Source of the DNA: Nereocystis luetkeana
Lineage: Eukaryota > Sar > Phaeophyceae > Laminariales > Laminariaceae
DNA length: 64,000 nt
Direction: 5' to 3'
NCBI GenBank assembly: GCA_031213475.1
Contig: JARUPZ010000009.1
Span: 6,791,601-6,855,600, forward strand
Shown here: piece by piece, positions 52,849 to 62,432 of the stretch
Position numbering within the stretch: the first letter of the stretch is position 1
Layout of the letters: every line of letters begins with the position of its first letter
Translations under genes and position numbers: made by a program
Notes under the pieces: generated by a model
Database searches by the model: none
What the model saw: only the letters and a program-made list of their open reading frames with translations
Told to the model about the DNA's origin: nothing

Positions 52849-53902
52849 GTACGTACGTACATCGTATTGATTCGTCTTGTACCCCTGCTGCTCGGTACGA
52901 GTACTCGTACAACAACCGAAGCCGAGCGCCTGGATTGCCACAACCCAAACGACGAGTGATACAAACCACCACACTGCTGTACGCGCGCTCGTCGTGCACA
53001 GTGTACACGCATGCTTGTACCGTTTGAGTGCTCGTACTCGTAGTCATTCGTAGCTGATGCAGCGCCTTTTAAAAAAAATGATGAAATACCAACGTCAGCT
53101 GTGAGTTCAACTGATTACATGGTTGATACTCAACTTTGCAAGCTGCGTAATATGTCTCGTCTATTATCCCGTTTTTACTGAATTTCCAAATTTTATGATT
53201 TCCCTTGTCAAGGATATAGGCCAGTGACTCCCCTGGATGCTGCCCGGGTCAACAGGACAAAATACATAATCATTCTGCGCTCTGATACTCTATAACCCAG
53301 ATACCTGGTACCTGTTAAGGCTTTTGTACACAGCAGTGTGGAGGAACATACAGCAACGGACCCGACCGAGCAGACACAAAAAAAAATACCGGTACGGGCA
53401 AGTACGAACACTCAATCTAAGACACAGGCTAAAAAAATCGTTCGCAGCGTGCTTTTACGTACTTCGTTCGTTTTTCATCATCCACCGTCGCCTTCTTGGA
53501 AGGGACGGCGGTCAAAAGGGCTCACCGGGGGGACGGGGGGGGGGGGGCACCTCAGTCAAGCGAGTAGTACTCGTAGAGGATGAGGAGCAGGAAGAGGACA
53601 CTTGCTGCGGAGCGGAGGCGACAACGTTTGTCCACAAAACCGATTCGTGGTTGTTGTTGAGGTGCACGACGCGCTCACAAACTCGAAGCAGCTCCTCCGC
53701 GTGGTCTTGCTCTCTCCCCACACCACAAGCAAGAAATTGAAAACGAAAAGAAGAAAAAAAAAAGACGTCCCTCCCAGCGTGCCACTCACTACAGCAGCAG
53801 TCAGGACCGCCACTGCAGCCAGCACCGCAGACAATTTTTTCCACCACTTCTTGCTCCTCAACCTCAGCCCCGCGAAACGGACAGAGCCCCAGCGGGCTTG
53901 AC
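52849..53902. other. No supported gene
   Basis: Contains G13 (53535-53547), TACCTGGTA (53302) and a purine-rich AAGAAGAAAAAAAAAAG stretch near 53750. Frames at 53512-54063 and 53324-53740 overlap on opposite strands without support. Confidence 0.4.
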
Positions 53903-54173
53903 CTAAGCACCAACGTCACGCACCAGGTTCCCAAGTACTTCCCCTGTCTGGTGTCTCGGTGTGTGCGTGAGACTCGGGACTTGAAGTTTCTCTTCGTTGC
54001 GTGTCCAAGGCCGATGTTTCGTTCGGTCGTTTGGCGATGGAGCAGCCGCGCAGAGGGGGTCAATGCGGGTGTTCACGAATAGGTTTTCGCTAAGAGGGTC
54101 CCAAGATACCACGATCTTGTGTGGAGGGCGGGAGGCGAGGTGGCGACGGGCTGCTGCCACCCTATCGGCAGAT
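53903..54173 (-). CDS. Possible 3'-terminal exon
   Basis: On the minus strand a long polypyrimidine tract (CTTCCTCATCTCCGTTCTCC, then ATCCCTCTCACTACTAG) forms a convincing acceptor at 54174-54175. The frame then reads S-A-D-R-V-A-A-A-R-R-H-L-A-S, K-I-V-V-S-W-D-P-L-S-E-N-L-F-V-N-T and later N-L-V-R-D-V-G-A before a TAG. The sequence is protein-like, but no family is recognised. The upstream exon is not identified; the exon at 58175-58417 on the same strand ends in a different phase, so at least one more exon would be needed to join them. Confidence 0.35.
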
Positions 54174-56230
54174 CTAGTAGTGAGAGGGATGGAGAACGGA
54201 GATGAGGAAGGCAGGGGGGGCAGGTGTTAATTTCTAATTTCTGCGATAATGCGGTGCAATTAAGCTAAATTCGAGCCGTTTCGAACATGCCTTTAAAGCA
54301 ATCGAACTCCATTGAGAGGACATTCTTCAGCTTTAGAGTTTTCAGAGAGCGAACGAATCGTGGACTGTTTGTGGGCAGGGAAGCGAGGTTAAGCTATGTC
54401 CTTCTCTGGTGGTACGGCCTCGTCGGAGTTAGGTGAGGCAAGCGTAGAGCCGTGGATCTCTAGTCAAGGTCGTCTTTTTTTTTCAATCAGGTGCAGTACA
54501 GAGGGGACCTATATACCGGTATCTCGTGGGTATCATACTTACTCTTTTATGTCCGTACATATAATGTCCCTTTTAATACCTATATGAACTGTCTAAAGTA
54601 CCTTATGTTTTCGTACATAGTGGTATGAAATACCAGGAGTCAGTAAAGCTGAAGAGCACCCTTCCTGTGTGAGATGCAAGCTCTGCGGGGCATCAGGCCC
54701 CCACCGCGCCTAGCCGTCATAGACACGCCCTCGTTGTGTGGCCTGCTGGTGCAGCGGAACGTTTGATGGCACGCCCCACCTTGCTTTAGTTTTAGAAACC
54801 TTCCCGGGGCTCTAAGTACAATTGCACATTACGTACGTACGTACGTACCGGGTACTTACAACTGCAACAGCAGCTATATATTGATTGCCTCCACCAACTG
54901 CAACCGGCGCATCACATCGGCACGCACGTACCCGGTCTACTGCTACTGTCTACCCTGATGGTTTATATTCGTACCTGGTATCATACGCCGCTGTACGGCA
55001 GTCAGTACAGCATCGGTAAAGCCCACGAAAAATAGTACATACTCTCGCAATAAGAACGCCAGACTTGCTTTGAGGGAGGCGCTGAGAAATTTATATTAAG
55101 AAAATCATGCTCAACGGCAAGCACCCCACTCAATGACGCGTTCTACGATACGCTACCTATTCTGAAGGACGGGGTTCATTAACCCGAAAAACGTTGGAAT
55201 ACCCATCTTGTTTCGAAAAATGTTTTTTTTTTCGTATACTTCGGCCATGGGGTTTTTCATCGGGATGCAGCTTGATTTTTGCTGAAGTCAGTGTTCGGGA
55301 GAGGTATGAAGCTCCGTTTGTGAGGAGCTCAGAAAATTTGGGGTGAACATCTATCGTAGGACGCTTCAAATCCAATATGCTTGCTGTAGGCTGTTTCTTA
55401 TGCGGTTCGATTTTTGAGCTTCAGATTTTTATCCGGTCACATATTCAGATGTAAACTTGGCAAATCGAAACAGTCTTGCGGAAGAATCTGATTTATTGTG
55501 CGTGTACAGATTCGAGCAAGCGCCGAGATCAGCTGCTGTTGTTGTGGTCTGGCGCCGCGAAGAGGCGCGCTGGGTGCGCTGCACTGCGCGTAGGACCCAA
55601 GCGTCCGAGCCAAGGCTGACTGCCTCTGGTCTGCGGCAAAGAGACGTAGCGAGTGCGCTAGAGCCATTCCTGTCTCGGTATTTTGTGTTTTACTATATGA
55701 CCGACTGCTGCTGCTGCTGCTGCTGCTATACGGCAGTGTCGTCTACGAATACTCGTACGTATCCACGGAGAGGTGCGTGCCGAGTGCGTTTCTCTTGGTC
55801 TCTAGGCCCGAGCCCGCGCCAGCCGATTGTAGTCTGGCGACGGAAAGAGGCGCCGGCCGCCGACCGCGCGTCGGGCTGGAAGCAGCGTCACTGTACACAG
55901 CGGTGTCGCGATTCAACTCATCGATGGTCCTGCCTCTCTTTTCTGTCGTGGATAACATCTTGAATTTAGAGTCTATGCCATTTTCCGGATTGAAAGTCTG
56001 ATGACCCAAGTCGTCGCGTTTTGGCCCAAAATCCGACGAAGTGGGTCATCGGATTCTCAAGTCAAAAAGTCCGGCCGGATTTTGCGGATTCGGACTGCAG
56101 AAGCAGGGGCATTCGTTTTTTTAGATCGAAAAATCAAAATATGAAGCTCGGAATCGAACCGCACAGGACACAGCCTTTCAGCCCAAATAGTCTCTGGTTT
56201 GTCACTATAAAAGGTTTTACGGTTTCAGAA
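54174..56230. other. No supported gene
   Basis: Contains (ACGT)n near 54830, TACCTGGTA (54972), and (CTG)7 near 55708. GTGGTCTGGCGCCGCGAAGAGGCGC (55538-55562) resembles TAGTCTGGCGACGGAAAGAGGCGC (55830-55853), so a segment may be duplicated. An ATG at 54396 followed by GAGTTAG|GTGAGG could be a short first exon, unproven. Confidence 0.35.
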
Positions 56231-56340
56231 CTCCTTTCGCCCTTTGAGGGCTTCAGTCCCGTTTGGGGGACAAACTAGTTGAAATTTGACTGGTTTGTCC
56301 TCAACACGGGACTGCAGTCCTTATGGTGTAGAAGGGTTAG
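56231..56340. mobile_element. MITE-B copy 4 (palindromic)
   Basis: CCCTTTGAGGGCTTCAGTCCC to ACGGGACTGCAGTCCTTATGG, core GACAAACTAGTTGAAATTTG. About 110 bp. Confidence 0.85.
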
Positions 56341-56906
56341 GACGTGATCCCGTCTTCGGACTAACTGCTTGGAATTCCTGTAGAGGTGGACGCATGTTTC
56401 TGTGTGCAGTGTAGCCGCAAAACGCAAGCTAGCTCAAATTTCAGTACCATACGTCGGTGAGTTGGATGGATTGTGCGCTAGCGCAGTGCCACGCTGTGTT
56501 TTGTCAGGGCGGGGCCTATGCAGCGGACGAGAACAACAAAGAGAAACGATCACCCAGGGCCGCCACCATCCGCAGGCACGAGAGTACTCACCTACGTACA
56601 CGTACCAACCCACCGGACCCACCCACCCACCCACCCACCCACCCACCCGCCTATCCATGGGCATACCCACCATGTACTGCACAGCAGCTCAGCAGTATGT
56701 AGCTACACCCAGTTTGTGCGCACCAGCACTATGGTCAAGTAAGTGGGGGAAGCATCACGGGTCCAATAATCAAGGCTGTAAAAGGAACACGGCCACCACC
56801 TGTATACTGTACCCACGAACTCACTCCCGCCGACCCACTCACCCACACACATCGACCTACACACCAACCCTGTGCTGCCGCAGGACGGCAGTAGGTCCGC
56901 TGACTC
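56341..56906. other. No supported gene; CCCA microsatellite
   Basis: (CCCA)n lies at 56615-56648, giving Pro/Thr/His-rich frames. ACCCACTCACCCACACAC near 56835 is related simple sequence. Confidence 0.6.
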
Positions 56907-57030
56907 TATTGCTTTGCGCGGGACCATCTTAAATAGGGCCTACGGGTACAGGCAAAAACCTATATATTTCGCTATTTTTTCTTTTTGTACGAGCAACATT
57001 TGGTCCTATTTACCATGGGCCCTCGTAATA
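56907..57030. mobile_element. MITE-A copy 11
   Basis: Left end decayed (GCGCGGGACCATCTTAAATAGG), right TTACCATGGGCCCTCGTAATA. The interior has a small insertion (TTTTTCTTTTTGTACGAG). Confidence 0.78.
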
Positions 57031-57332
57031 GTTAATGCTGCTGAGATTTCCATGTATTGGTGTTCCTTTGCCACGCCGGGCCCCAAGCGAAACGTCCCCG
57101 GGAGAGCGCCTCTCCAAGCACCCCCGCTTGCCGAGTTCTTCGTCGGCGCCTTTTCTTTCGGTGGGGTCACGGAGGGCTGATGGGTGTGGCGGGCGTGGCA
57201 CGTCCGCACCAGTGGTAGTGCCGAGGGAGTTCTCGTGGCGCACGATAGACCCGGCGCCGAGCGAGGCATACCGAATCTGGCATAGCCGTGAAGAGTCATT
57301 TGGACATAATCACCACCACCCTAACCACCACC
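57031..57332 (+). other. Coding-like stretch, strand uncertain
   Basis: The G+C-rich segment immediately after MITE-A copy 11 is open on both strands. Plus gives T-S-A-P-V-V-V-P-R-E-F-S-W-R-T-I-D-P-A-P; minus gives G-T-T-T-G-A-D-V-P-R-P-P-H. The plus frame begins at an ATG at 57035. Without splice borders or a relative I cannot decide whether it is an exon. Confidence 0.2.
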
Positions 57333-57536
57333 ATCCAGTATTAAACATTAAGCCACCACCTAGTGTTAAATAATACGCCGCAATCCAGTATGAAATATTA
57401 AGCCACCACCTATTACGGGGGACCATAGTTAATAGGACCTATGGTATACATAAAAACCTATATACTTGACCATTTTTACTAACAATATTTGGTCCTTTTA
57501 ACTATGGTCCCCCGTAATAGTGTTAAATAGTAAGGA
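57333..57536. repeat. 50-bp tandem duplication; empty site and filled site of MITE-A
   Basis: ATCCAGTATTAAACATTAAG, then CCACCACC-TA-GTGTTAAATA, is the intact (empty) unit at 57333-57374. The next unit repeats ATCCAGTATGAAATATTAAG-CCACCACC, is interrupted by MITE-A copy 12, and resumes with TA-GTGTTAAATA. Confidence 0.92.
57411..57520. mobile_element. MITE-A copy 12, with defined TA target site
   Basis: Comparison with the empty unit next to it shows that TA was duplicated and the element proper is TTACGGGGGACC…GGTCCCCCGTAA. TA duplication is characteristic of Tc1/mariner-type transposases. Confidence 0.95.
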
Positions 57537-58174
57537 TGGTAGAGAGGGAAATGAGGCCAGGCTGCCTGATACATACCGTCAACCGTGTGCGTGCGCAGGG
57601 GGGAAATAAATAACAGAAATCCCACCGCCCTCTAAACACAACACAAAAAGCGCACAGCATCCCGGCAACCGCGACCGGCTCCAGCCCCACGCGTTGTTAG
57701 CCCTATCTCGCCCGCTTTTGTAAACACCGGTTTCTGTCACGGAATCGGGCACCTGCAGCTCTCGCAATCGAGGATACCGCGAAAATGTGTACCTTGCATG
57801 TTACAGACAGACTGTACACAAATCAGGCTGATTATATGGACCATGGAAGGCTGTGCGTACGCACCCCGGGTGGAAGAGATTGTTTTTGCCTAAGTCTGGA
57901 CGACGACCGGCCTCATTTCAAAGTTGCCAGGATAATAGTTGGCGGTTCGTATACCAGGGGGTGTAATTTATGTCAGTTGCAGCGGTGTCAACAGGTGCCA
58001 ACTATCCGGCATGTTGGGTTTCCTTGTTTGTGGAAGGCGGCATCTTTGCTACGAGGGTGCGCGGTTTCCCCGTGAGAAAGAACACTGTCTCAGAGAGCGA
58101 GGGAGAGGTATCACGGCCAACCGTGGGTGATTTCGTTAACATTTTCCACCGCGACAGTTGCCCTTAAAAATCAC
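57537..58174. other. No supported gene
   Basis: A plus-strand ATG frame (57785-58075, 96 codons, Cys-rich) and a minus-strand frame (57579-57767) are open; neither has splice or motif support. Confidence 0.35.
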
Positions 58175-58417
58175 CTGAACTAGCGGCGCGATTGCTGGAG
58201 CTACTTGTAGCCTAGCGGCCGTGCAAAGGGCAAACGTTTTGCCTGTGACCGTGGTGTATCGCATGGTTTCCAATTCTCGCCCCATCAAAGGCCAAACGAA
58301 CTGCAGATCAGACTGCTCACTGTACGTCGTGACTTGGCCGAGCCCCTCCGGGCGTGTGCCGTGTCGTTCGGAGGCTTCTTTGGGGAGCGCGGGTGCCAGT
58401 GAAAGAGCACAAGAGTG
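58175..58417 (-). CDS. Probable internal exon (81 codons, phase 0-0)
   Basis: On the minus strand the acceptor TTGTATTATCTTCAG precedes 58417, and the donor TTCAG|GTGATT follows 58175. The 243 bp between them is exactly 81 codons with no stop: A-L-P-K-E-A-S-E-R-H, E-G-L-G-Q-V-T-T-Y-S-E-Q-S-D, L-M-G-R-E-L-E-T-M-R-Y-T-T-V-T-G-K-T-F, C-T-A-A-R-L-Q-V-A-P. Composition and border agreement make this the best exon candidate outside the intact genes. No family is recognised, and the neighbouring exons are not found; the disrupted surroundings leave open that it is a stranded gene fragment. Confidence 0.45.
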
Positions 58418-58491
58418 CTGAAGATAATACAAATGCGATTGTGTGGGGGCCAGTTTTGACCGAACCCCGGTTTCAATAATATTCGGCGTTT

Positions 58492-58579
58492 ATAGGGCTG
58501 CGGTCCCGCTTTGGGGACGAACTACTTGGGAATTGAGTGGTTTGTCCCCGCGCACGAGACCGCAGTGCTAAGAGAGTCC
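58492..58579. mobile_element. MITE-B copy 5 (palindromic)
   Basis: AGGGCTGCGGTCCCGCTTTG to GCACGAGACCGCAGTGCTAAG; core GGGGACGAACTACTTGGG, closest to the eroded copy at 8951-9002. Confidence 0.82.
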
Positions 58580-58637
58580 ATCGTGGGATATACCTCATTT
58601 TTTGTTTTTGTTTTTGTGGGCTTAGCAACACAGGTGG

Positions 58638-58712
58638 TTAGGGGGGAGGAGGGAAGAGGGAAGAGTGCCTGCTGCGTGGCCCATGTTACTCCGGATCCGA
58701 GCTGCGAAGAGT
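58638..58712 (+). mobile_element. Possible 3' fragment of the SINE
   Basis: GGGAAGAGTGCCTGCTGCGTGG…CCGGATCCGAGCTGCGAAGAG resembles the SINE copy 1 tail (GAGAAGAGCCTGCTATGTGA, CCCCGGATCTGAGTTACGAG). No head is present. Confidence 0.4.
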
Positions 58713-58758
58713 AGTACGTACATAGGGCAAAAATAGTATTGATAGTATTATAATGCAA

Positions 58759-59897
58759 TACAAGGCGCTTCGCTCCGCGGGCGGCCTACGCCGCCCGCTA
58801 CGCTCGCTCAGGAAGGAAAAAAAGTACTTCGAATTATGCGAAGCGAACAGAGGTCCACGATTGGGTTTAGTGTTTTCAAGGATTGTAATTGCAAACCGGC
58901 GACTTGATAATTCCAAGAGTCCCGCCGCCATGCTTCAGGAAAAAACAGCTCCGACGTCAGCTTGGATGCCACATATACGCTTCGCGTCGCGGATGTCGTA
59001 CGTACGAGTACGTGCATACACCCCAGGTAGGGTACTACTGTCTGTACTTATTTTCTTCTTTCGATATGCTCTATGTCTGTACTCGTATGTACGAAGAAAG
59101 CGAAAGCACAGCACGGCACAGCAGCCAAAACAATGAAAATGAAACCGAAAACTCGGAAAGGAAAAAAAATCCCCGTCCCCTCTCGTGTAATATTTTTCTG
59201 CCTGATTGGAACACCTTACACCCGGTCGAAAAGAAGAAAAGAAACAAATCGCACAGAAGAGCTTCTCTCTCAGCCTCGTACGCCGCCCGCCCCTCTCGCG
59301 ACCACCTCGCTACCGATTCGGTCCGGGTAAAGCTTTTATCACTCTCTGCCACAATCAGCCCCGTCGCCCGCCCCGCGTGAAGCCCGGTGCTCACCGTGGC
59401 CGTCGTTCGCCAGCTCGATAACGTTGGTGTTCAAACTGCACACCTCCCTCTTTCGACTTCAGCGTGGTCGCAAACATAAGCACCGCTTGAATATTATCTT
59501 GCCGTCCCGAACGACCTTTAAAAACTCGTACAGACTCTATCAGCAATCATAAATCGAAGCCAGACAAAGCCCGTTCATGCATCCCTCGTGTCTCGAGGCA
59601 CACGCGACGCCTAGGCACGAAAGCGGCGACCGCGCTCCTTGCAACCCCCCCTCTACCCGCCAGCACCCGCTGGCACGCGCGACGGTGCCGGGTCCTCCCG
59701 CGATGCCGTGCTCGGAGAACACGCACGCACACGAAACGAAAGAAGAAAAAAGGAACGAAGGACCGAGAAAACAAAGAACAGCTGGAAAGGTCCGGCAAGT
59801 AATGAAAGGAGGCGGTTTGGAAGTGGGAGCTCTGAGAGGCCAGGGATGCACCAACCGAGCACGCTCAGGGGTTGCGATCTAAGTATGTAGTTCTATG
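58759..59897 (-). repeat. Dispersed repeat C, copy 2
   Basis: Counterpart of 49815-50959 in the same orientation. It has the same GCGGGCGGC-CTAC-GCCGCCCGC hairpin, the same CCGGCGACTT…CCAAGAGTCCCGCCGCCATGC block, and on the minus strand the same CACG|GTGAGC junction and T-R-T-E-S-V-A-R-W block. A 1-bp difference shifts the frame in the exon-like part (L-M-F-A-T-T-L-K-S-K), and the (CAA)n of copy 1 is missing, so at least one copy is non-coding. Confidence 0.75.
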
Positions 59898-60237
59898 CGA
59901 TGGCTAGAAACCAAAACTAAAAGAAGAAACGTACGTACCAGGTATTTTTTTTTTTTCCTTTTTTTTTTTTTATATCCTCCGGCGGATTTGGTAAAAAATA
60001 AATATTTGAGAGCTCACCACACTTCCAGGTTGTTTCCAGGTTGTTTGTGCGGGAATTAAAAAAAAACACACACACACACACCGTCGTTGTTTGTTCCTCG
60101 TTTTTGGGGGCGGGGGACTTATTTTTTTTCTTCTTTTTCACGCATGGTTGGTGTGTGTGTCCCTTTATTGCCTCCATGGTGTCGTCGTCGTCGTCGTCGT
60201 TTTTTTTTTTTTTTCGGCTTTTTTTTTCGTGTCACAG
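59898..60237. other. Low-complexity intron-like stretch
   Basis: TACCAGGTA (59936), T-rich runs, (CA)n at 60065-60081, (GTC)n at 60181-60200 and T14. The end forms a strong polypyrimidine tract before the AG at 60236-60237. Confidence 0.7.
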
Positions 60238-60514
60238 GGGCGGCGACGTCGTCCGTGGTGACGACAACATCGACGACGGGAGCGCGCACGGACGCCGGTG
60301 GCGGCGGCAGTGGTGGTGGTGGTGGTGGTGGTGGTGGTGGTGGTGGTGGTGGTGGTGGTGGTGGTGGTGGTGGCGGAGGGAGTGGAGGCGGGGGCGACGC
60401 GGACACTTCCCGGCGAAGAAGAGAGAGAGGGGCAGGGGGGGAAGCGGTGCCAGCGCACCGCACGATCAGGCTGGCGCCGAGGATCTACGAGGTGCCTACC
60501 TTGGGGAAGCTCTG
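60238..60514 (+). CDS. Possible exon with poly-Gly tract
   Basis: The acceptor (T-rich tract, CGTGTCACAG) and the donor CTCTG|GTGAGA bracket 277 bp. One frame reads A-T-S-S-V-V-T-T-T-S-T-T-G, then D-A-G-G-G-G-S and about 20 Gly from a (GGT)n repeat, then H-R-T-I-R-L-A-P-R-I-Y-E-V-P-T-L-G-K-L. The other two frames would give poly-Trp or poly-Val, so the Gly frame is preferred. It might belong to the same plus-strand gene as the exon at 61802, but the phases do not fit directly. Confidence 0.38.
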
Positions 60515-60807
60515 GTGAGAACTTTCAGGGGGGGGTACCGTAGTGTTAGGAACCAACTTTTTTTTATGGTGGCCCGATGTCGTCAGAGCTCACTACTGAC
60601 CCAACAACCCAACATGTGTTTCAGGCGCCATTTTTAGTTCCGGGTGCGGTTTTGCCCGCGTGAGTAAGAGGCCGGCCTTTTTGGGCCGCGATAAAGCCCG
60701 CTTTGGTGTTGTTGTACCGCTGTTAGTGTAGGGGTGTAGGCTGCTCATACGTAGGGAAAGAGAGGTGTAGGTGCGGGTGCGAGCGGATACCAATCGTTGC
60801 CTCTCTT
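60515..60807. other. Intron-like or intergenic
   Basis: No feature beyond a T-run near 60560; possibly the intron after the exon at 60238-60514. Confidence 0.35.
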
Positions 60808-60821
60808 GCTCTATCTCTATC

Positions 60822-60866
<45 letters not shown>

Positions 60867-60901
60867 TTCTCTCTCTCTATCTCTCTCTCTCTCTATCTCT
60901 A

Positions 60902-60954
<53 letters not shown>

Positions 60955-60985
60955 ATCTCTATCTCTCTCTCTCCCTCTCTCTCCC

Positions 60986-61026
<41 letters not shown>

Positions 61027-61030
61027 CTCC
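60808..61030. repeat. (CT)n microsatellite, interrupted
   Basis: About 220 bp of CTCTCT with CTAT and CCCT interruptions; Ser/Leu-rich frames here are artefacts. Confidence 0.97.
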
Positions 61031-61801
61031 TTTCGGTCATGTGTCTCTTCTTCTCTGTATGCGATCTCCCGGGTGTTTCTGTCGCAAAGGGCGTACCAGG
61101 TGTACCTAATACGTGTATACCTTACGCTGGTTTCGTTTTTGTATTTCCTGAGTTGAAAGTACGATCTGCTTCAGTTCCGTGCATCAGGTATGATGTATGT
61201 TTTCCTGGGGTTTCTTTTCTACTCCAAAGTTTGGTAGAGCAGACGCTGTGGTGGCATGGACCTCACTATGGCAATAAGGTGGTATGAAAACAAACAACCA
61301 CCTACAAAGTCCTGATATACCTGGCATGTCCAGAAATGATAACGCGCCGCCCCCTTTCCTCTACGATGTACTCCCTGCGACGGAAAAAGAACTGACGGCA
61401 CCTTTCCCGTCCCTCTGATCACCCCCTCCCCTTCCCCCTCCCTCCCCTTTCATCCCTTCTCTCAATACGAACTCCCATATTTTAATATTGGAATTAATAA
61501 AAAAAGGGTGTTCATTCCTTCTCCCGTTCCTTCTCCCATGTTTTGGTATTGAAATTTGTAAAAAAAAAGCTGTGCGGACTTCGTTGCTGAGAATGCGGAA
61601 TCGACATCCCATCCCTCTTTCAGAGCGCCTTCCTTGCTTGCGTGAAACCCCTGCGACTAAAATAAAAAAGGACAAAACAGTGTTCCCAAGATGTTGACGA
61701 TGCCCTCCCTGCCCCCCCCCCCCCGTCCTTCATTTCTCTATGAACTCCCATGCTACGAACCTGCAATACAACATTCTAAAAATATAGCGTTCGAATCTTA
61801 G
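61031..61801. other. Intron-like, with degenerate repeated blocks
   Basis: (A/G)AACTCCCAT(A/G)-TTTT/CTACGAACC-like blocks occur at about 61467, 61530 and 61742. GAGAATGCGGAATC occurs at 61590 and at 61804 in the exon, so an intron-exon border has been partly duplicated. Confidence 0.5.
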
Positions 61802-61946
61802 CGGAGAATGCGGAATCCATCGTTGATCTGAGGGGGGTGGGAGACGACTCGGCCCGACAGCTCCTGAAGGAGATCATGGGCAGGAGCAAGCTGACGTACC
61901 CGCTGGTCAAGGTCTTCATGGGGGTGGGGGATGCCGAGCTCAGCAA
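61802..61946 (+). CDS. Possible exon before the assembly gap
   Basis: After CGAATCTTAG the plus strand reads E-N-A-E-S-I-V-D-L-R-G-V-G-D-D, S-A-R-Q-L-L-K-E-I-M-G-R-S and P-L-V-K-V-F-M-G-V-G-D-A-E-L-S, then meets a donor CAGCAA|GTGAGA. The 145 bp is open, G+C-rich and helix-forming (acidic, Leu-rich), unlike its surroundings. I do not recognise the family. The gap 80 bp downstream prevents following the gene; the antisense frame is clearly poorer. Confidence 0.45.
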
Positions 61947-62026
61947 GTGAGAGGGGAAAAGCAAACCTGGTGTTTTGTTTCGTTTCGTTTTGTTTCGTTT
62001 TTTCGGAGGCGGGGGGTGGGGGCTCG

Positions 62027-62126
62027 NNNNNNNNNNNNNNNNNNNNNNNNNNNNNNNNNNNNNNNNNNNNNNNNNNNNNNNNNNNNNNNNNNNNNNNNNN
62101 NNNNNNNNNNNNNNNNNNNNNNNNNN
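62027..62126. other. Assembly gap (100 N)
   Basis: Exactly 100 N, the usual placeholder for a gap of unknown size. Frames crossing it are meaningless. Confidence 0.99.
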
Positions 62127-62238
62127 AGGCTATGGAAGCACCCCAGGTACCCGTTGACACCACGCTCTCGTGCTCGCCGCGTTTTTTAATCAAAGTGTTG
62201 TCATGCCCCGTGATGCACGCCGGAAATATCAGATAGAT

Positions 62239-62432
62239 CATCTGCAGATAGATCAGATGTATCATCTACATATCAGGTATATCGTATAGATCATTTACAG
62301 ATATATCAGATAGAGCATCTGCAGATAGGTCAGATATATCATCTACGTATCAGATATATCGTATAGATCATCTACGGATATATTATATAGAGCATCTGCA
62401 GATAGATCAGATAGATCAGATAGATCATCTAG
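62239..62432. repeat. 77-bp tandem repeat of CAGATA/ATCATCT words
   Basis: The CATCTGCAGATAG landmark is at 62239, 62316 and 62393. Each unit contains ATCATCTAC(A/G)TATCAG and ATCGTATAGATCAT; the third is truncated. Confidence 0.93.

Noticed and set aside
60041..60637. Long plus-strand frame with poly-Trp, and minus-strand frames with poly-Pro/Thr
   Set aside because: Products of (GTG)n and (GTC)n repeats; only the Gly frame between splice borders was kept.
60771..61156. Ser/Leu-rich frames over 110 codons
   Set aside because: Pure (CT)n microsatellite translation.
61798..62265. Frames spanning the N run
   Set aside because: They cross an assembly gap, so the reading is not real sequence.
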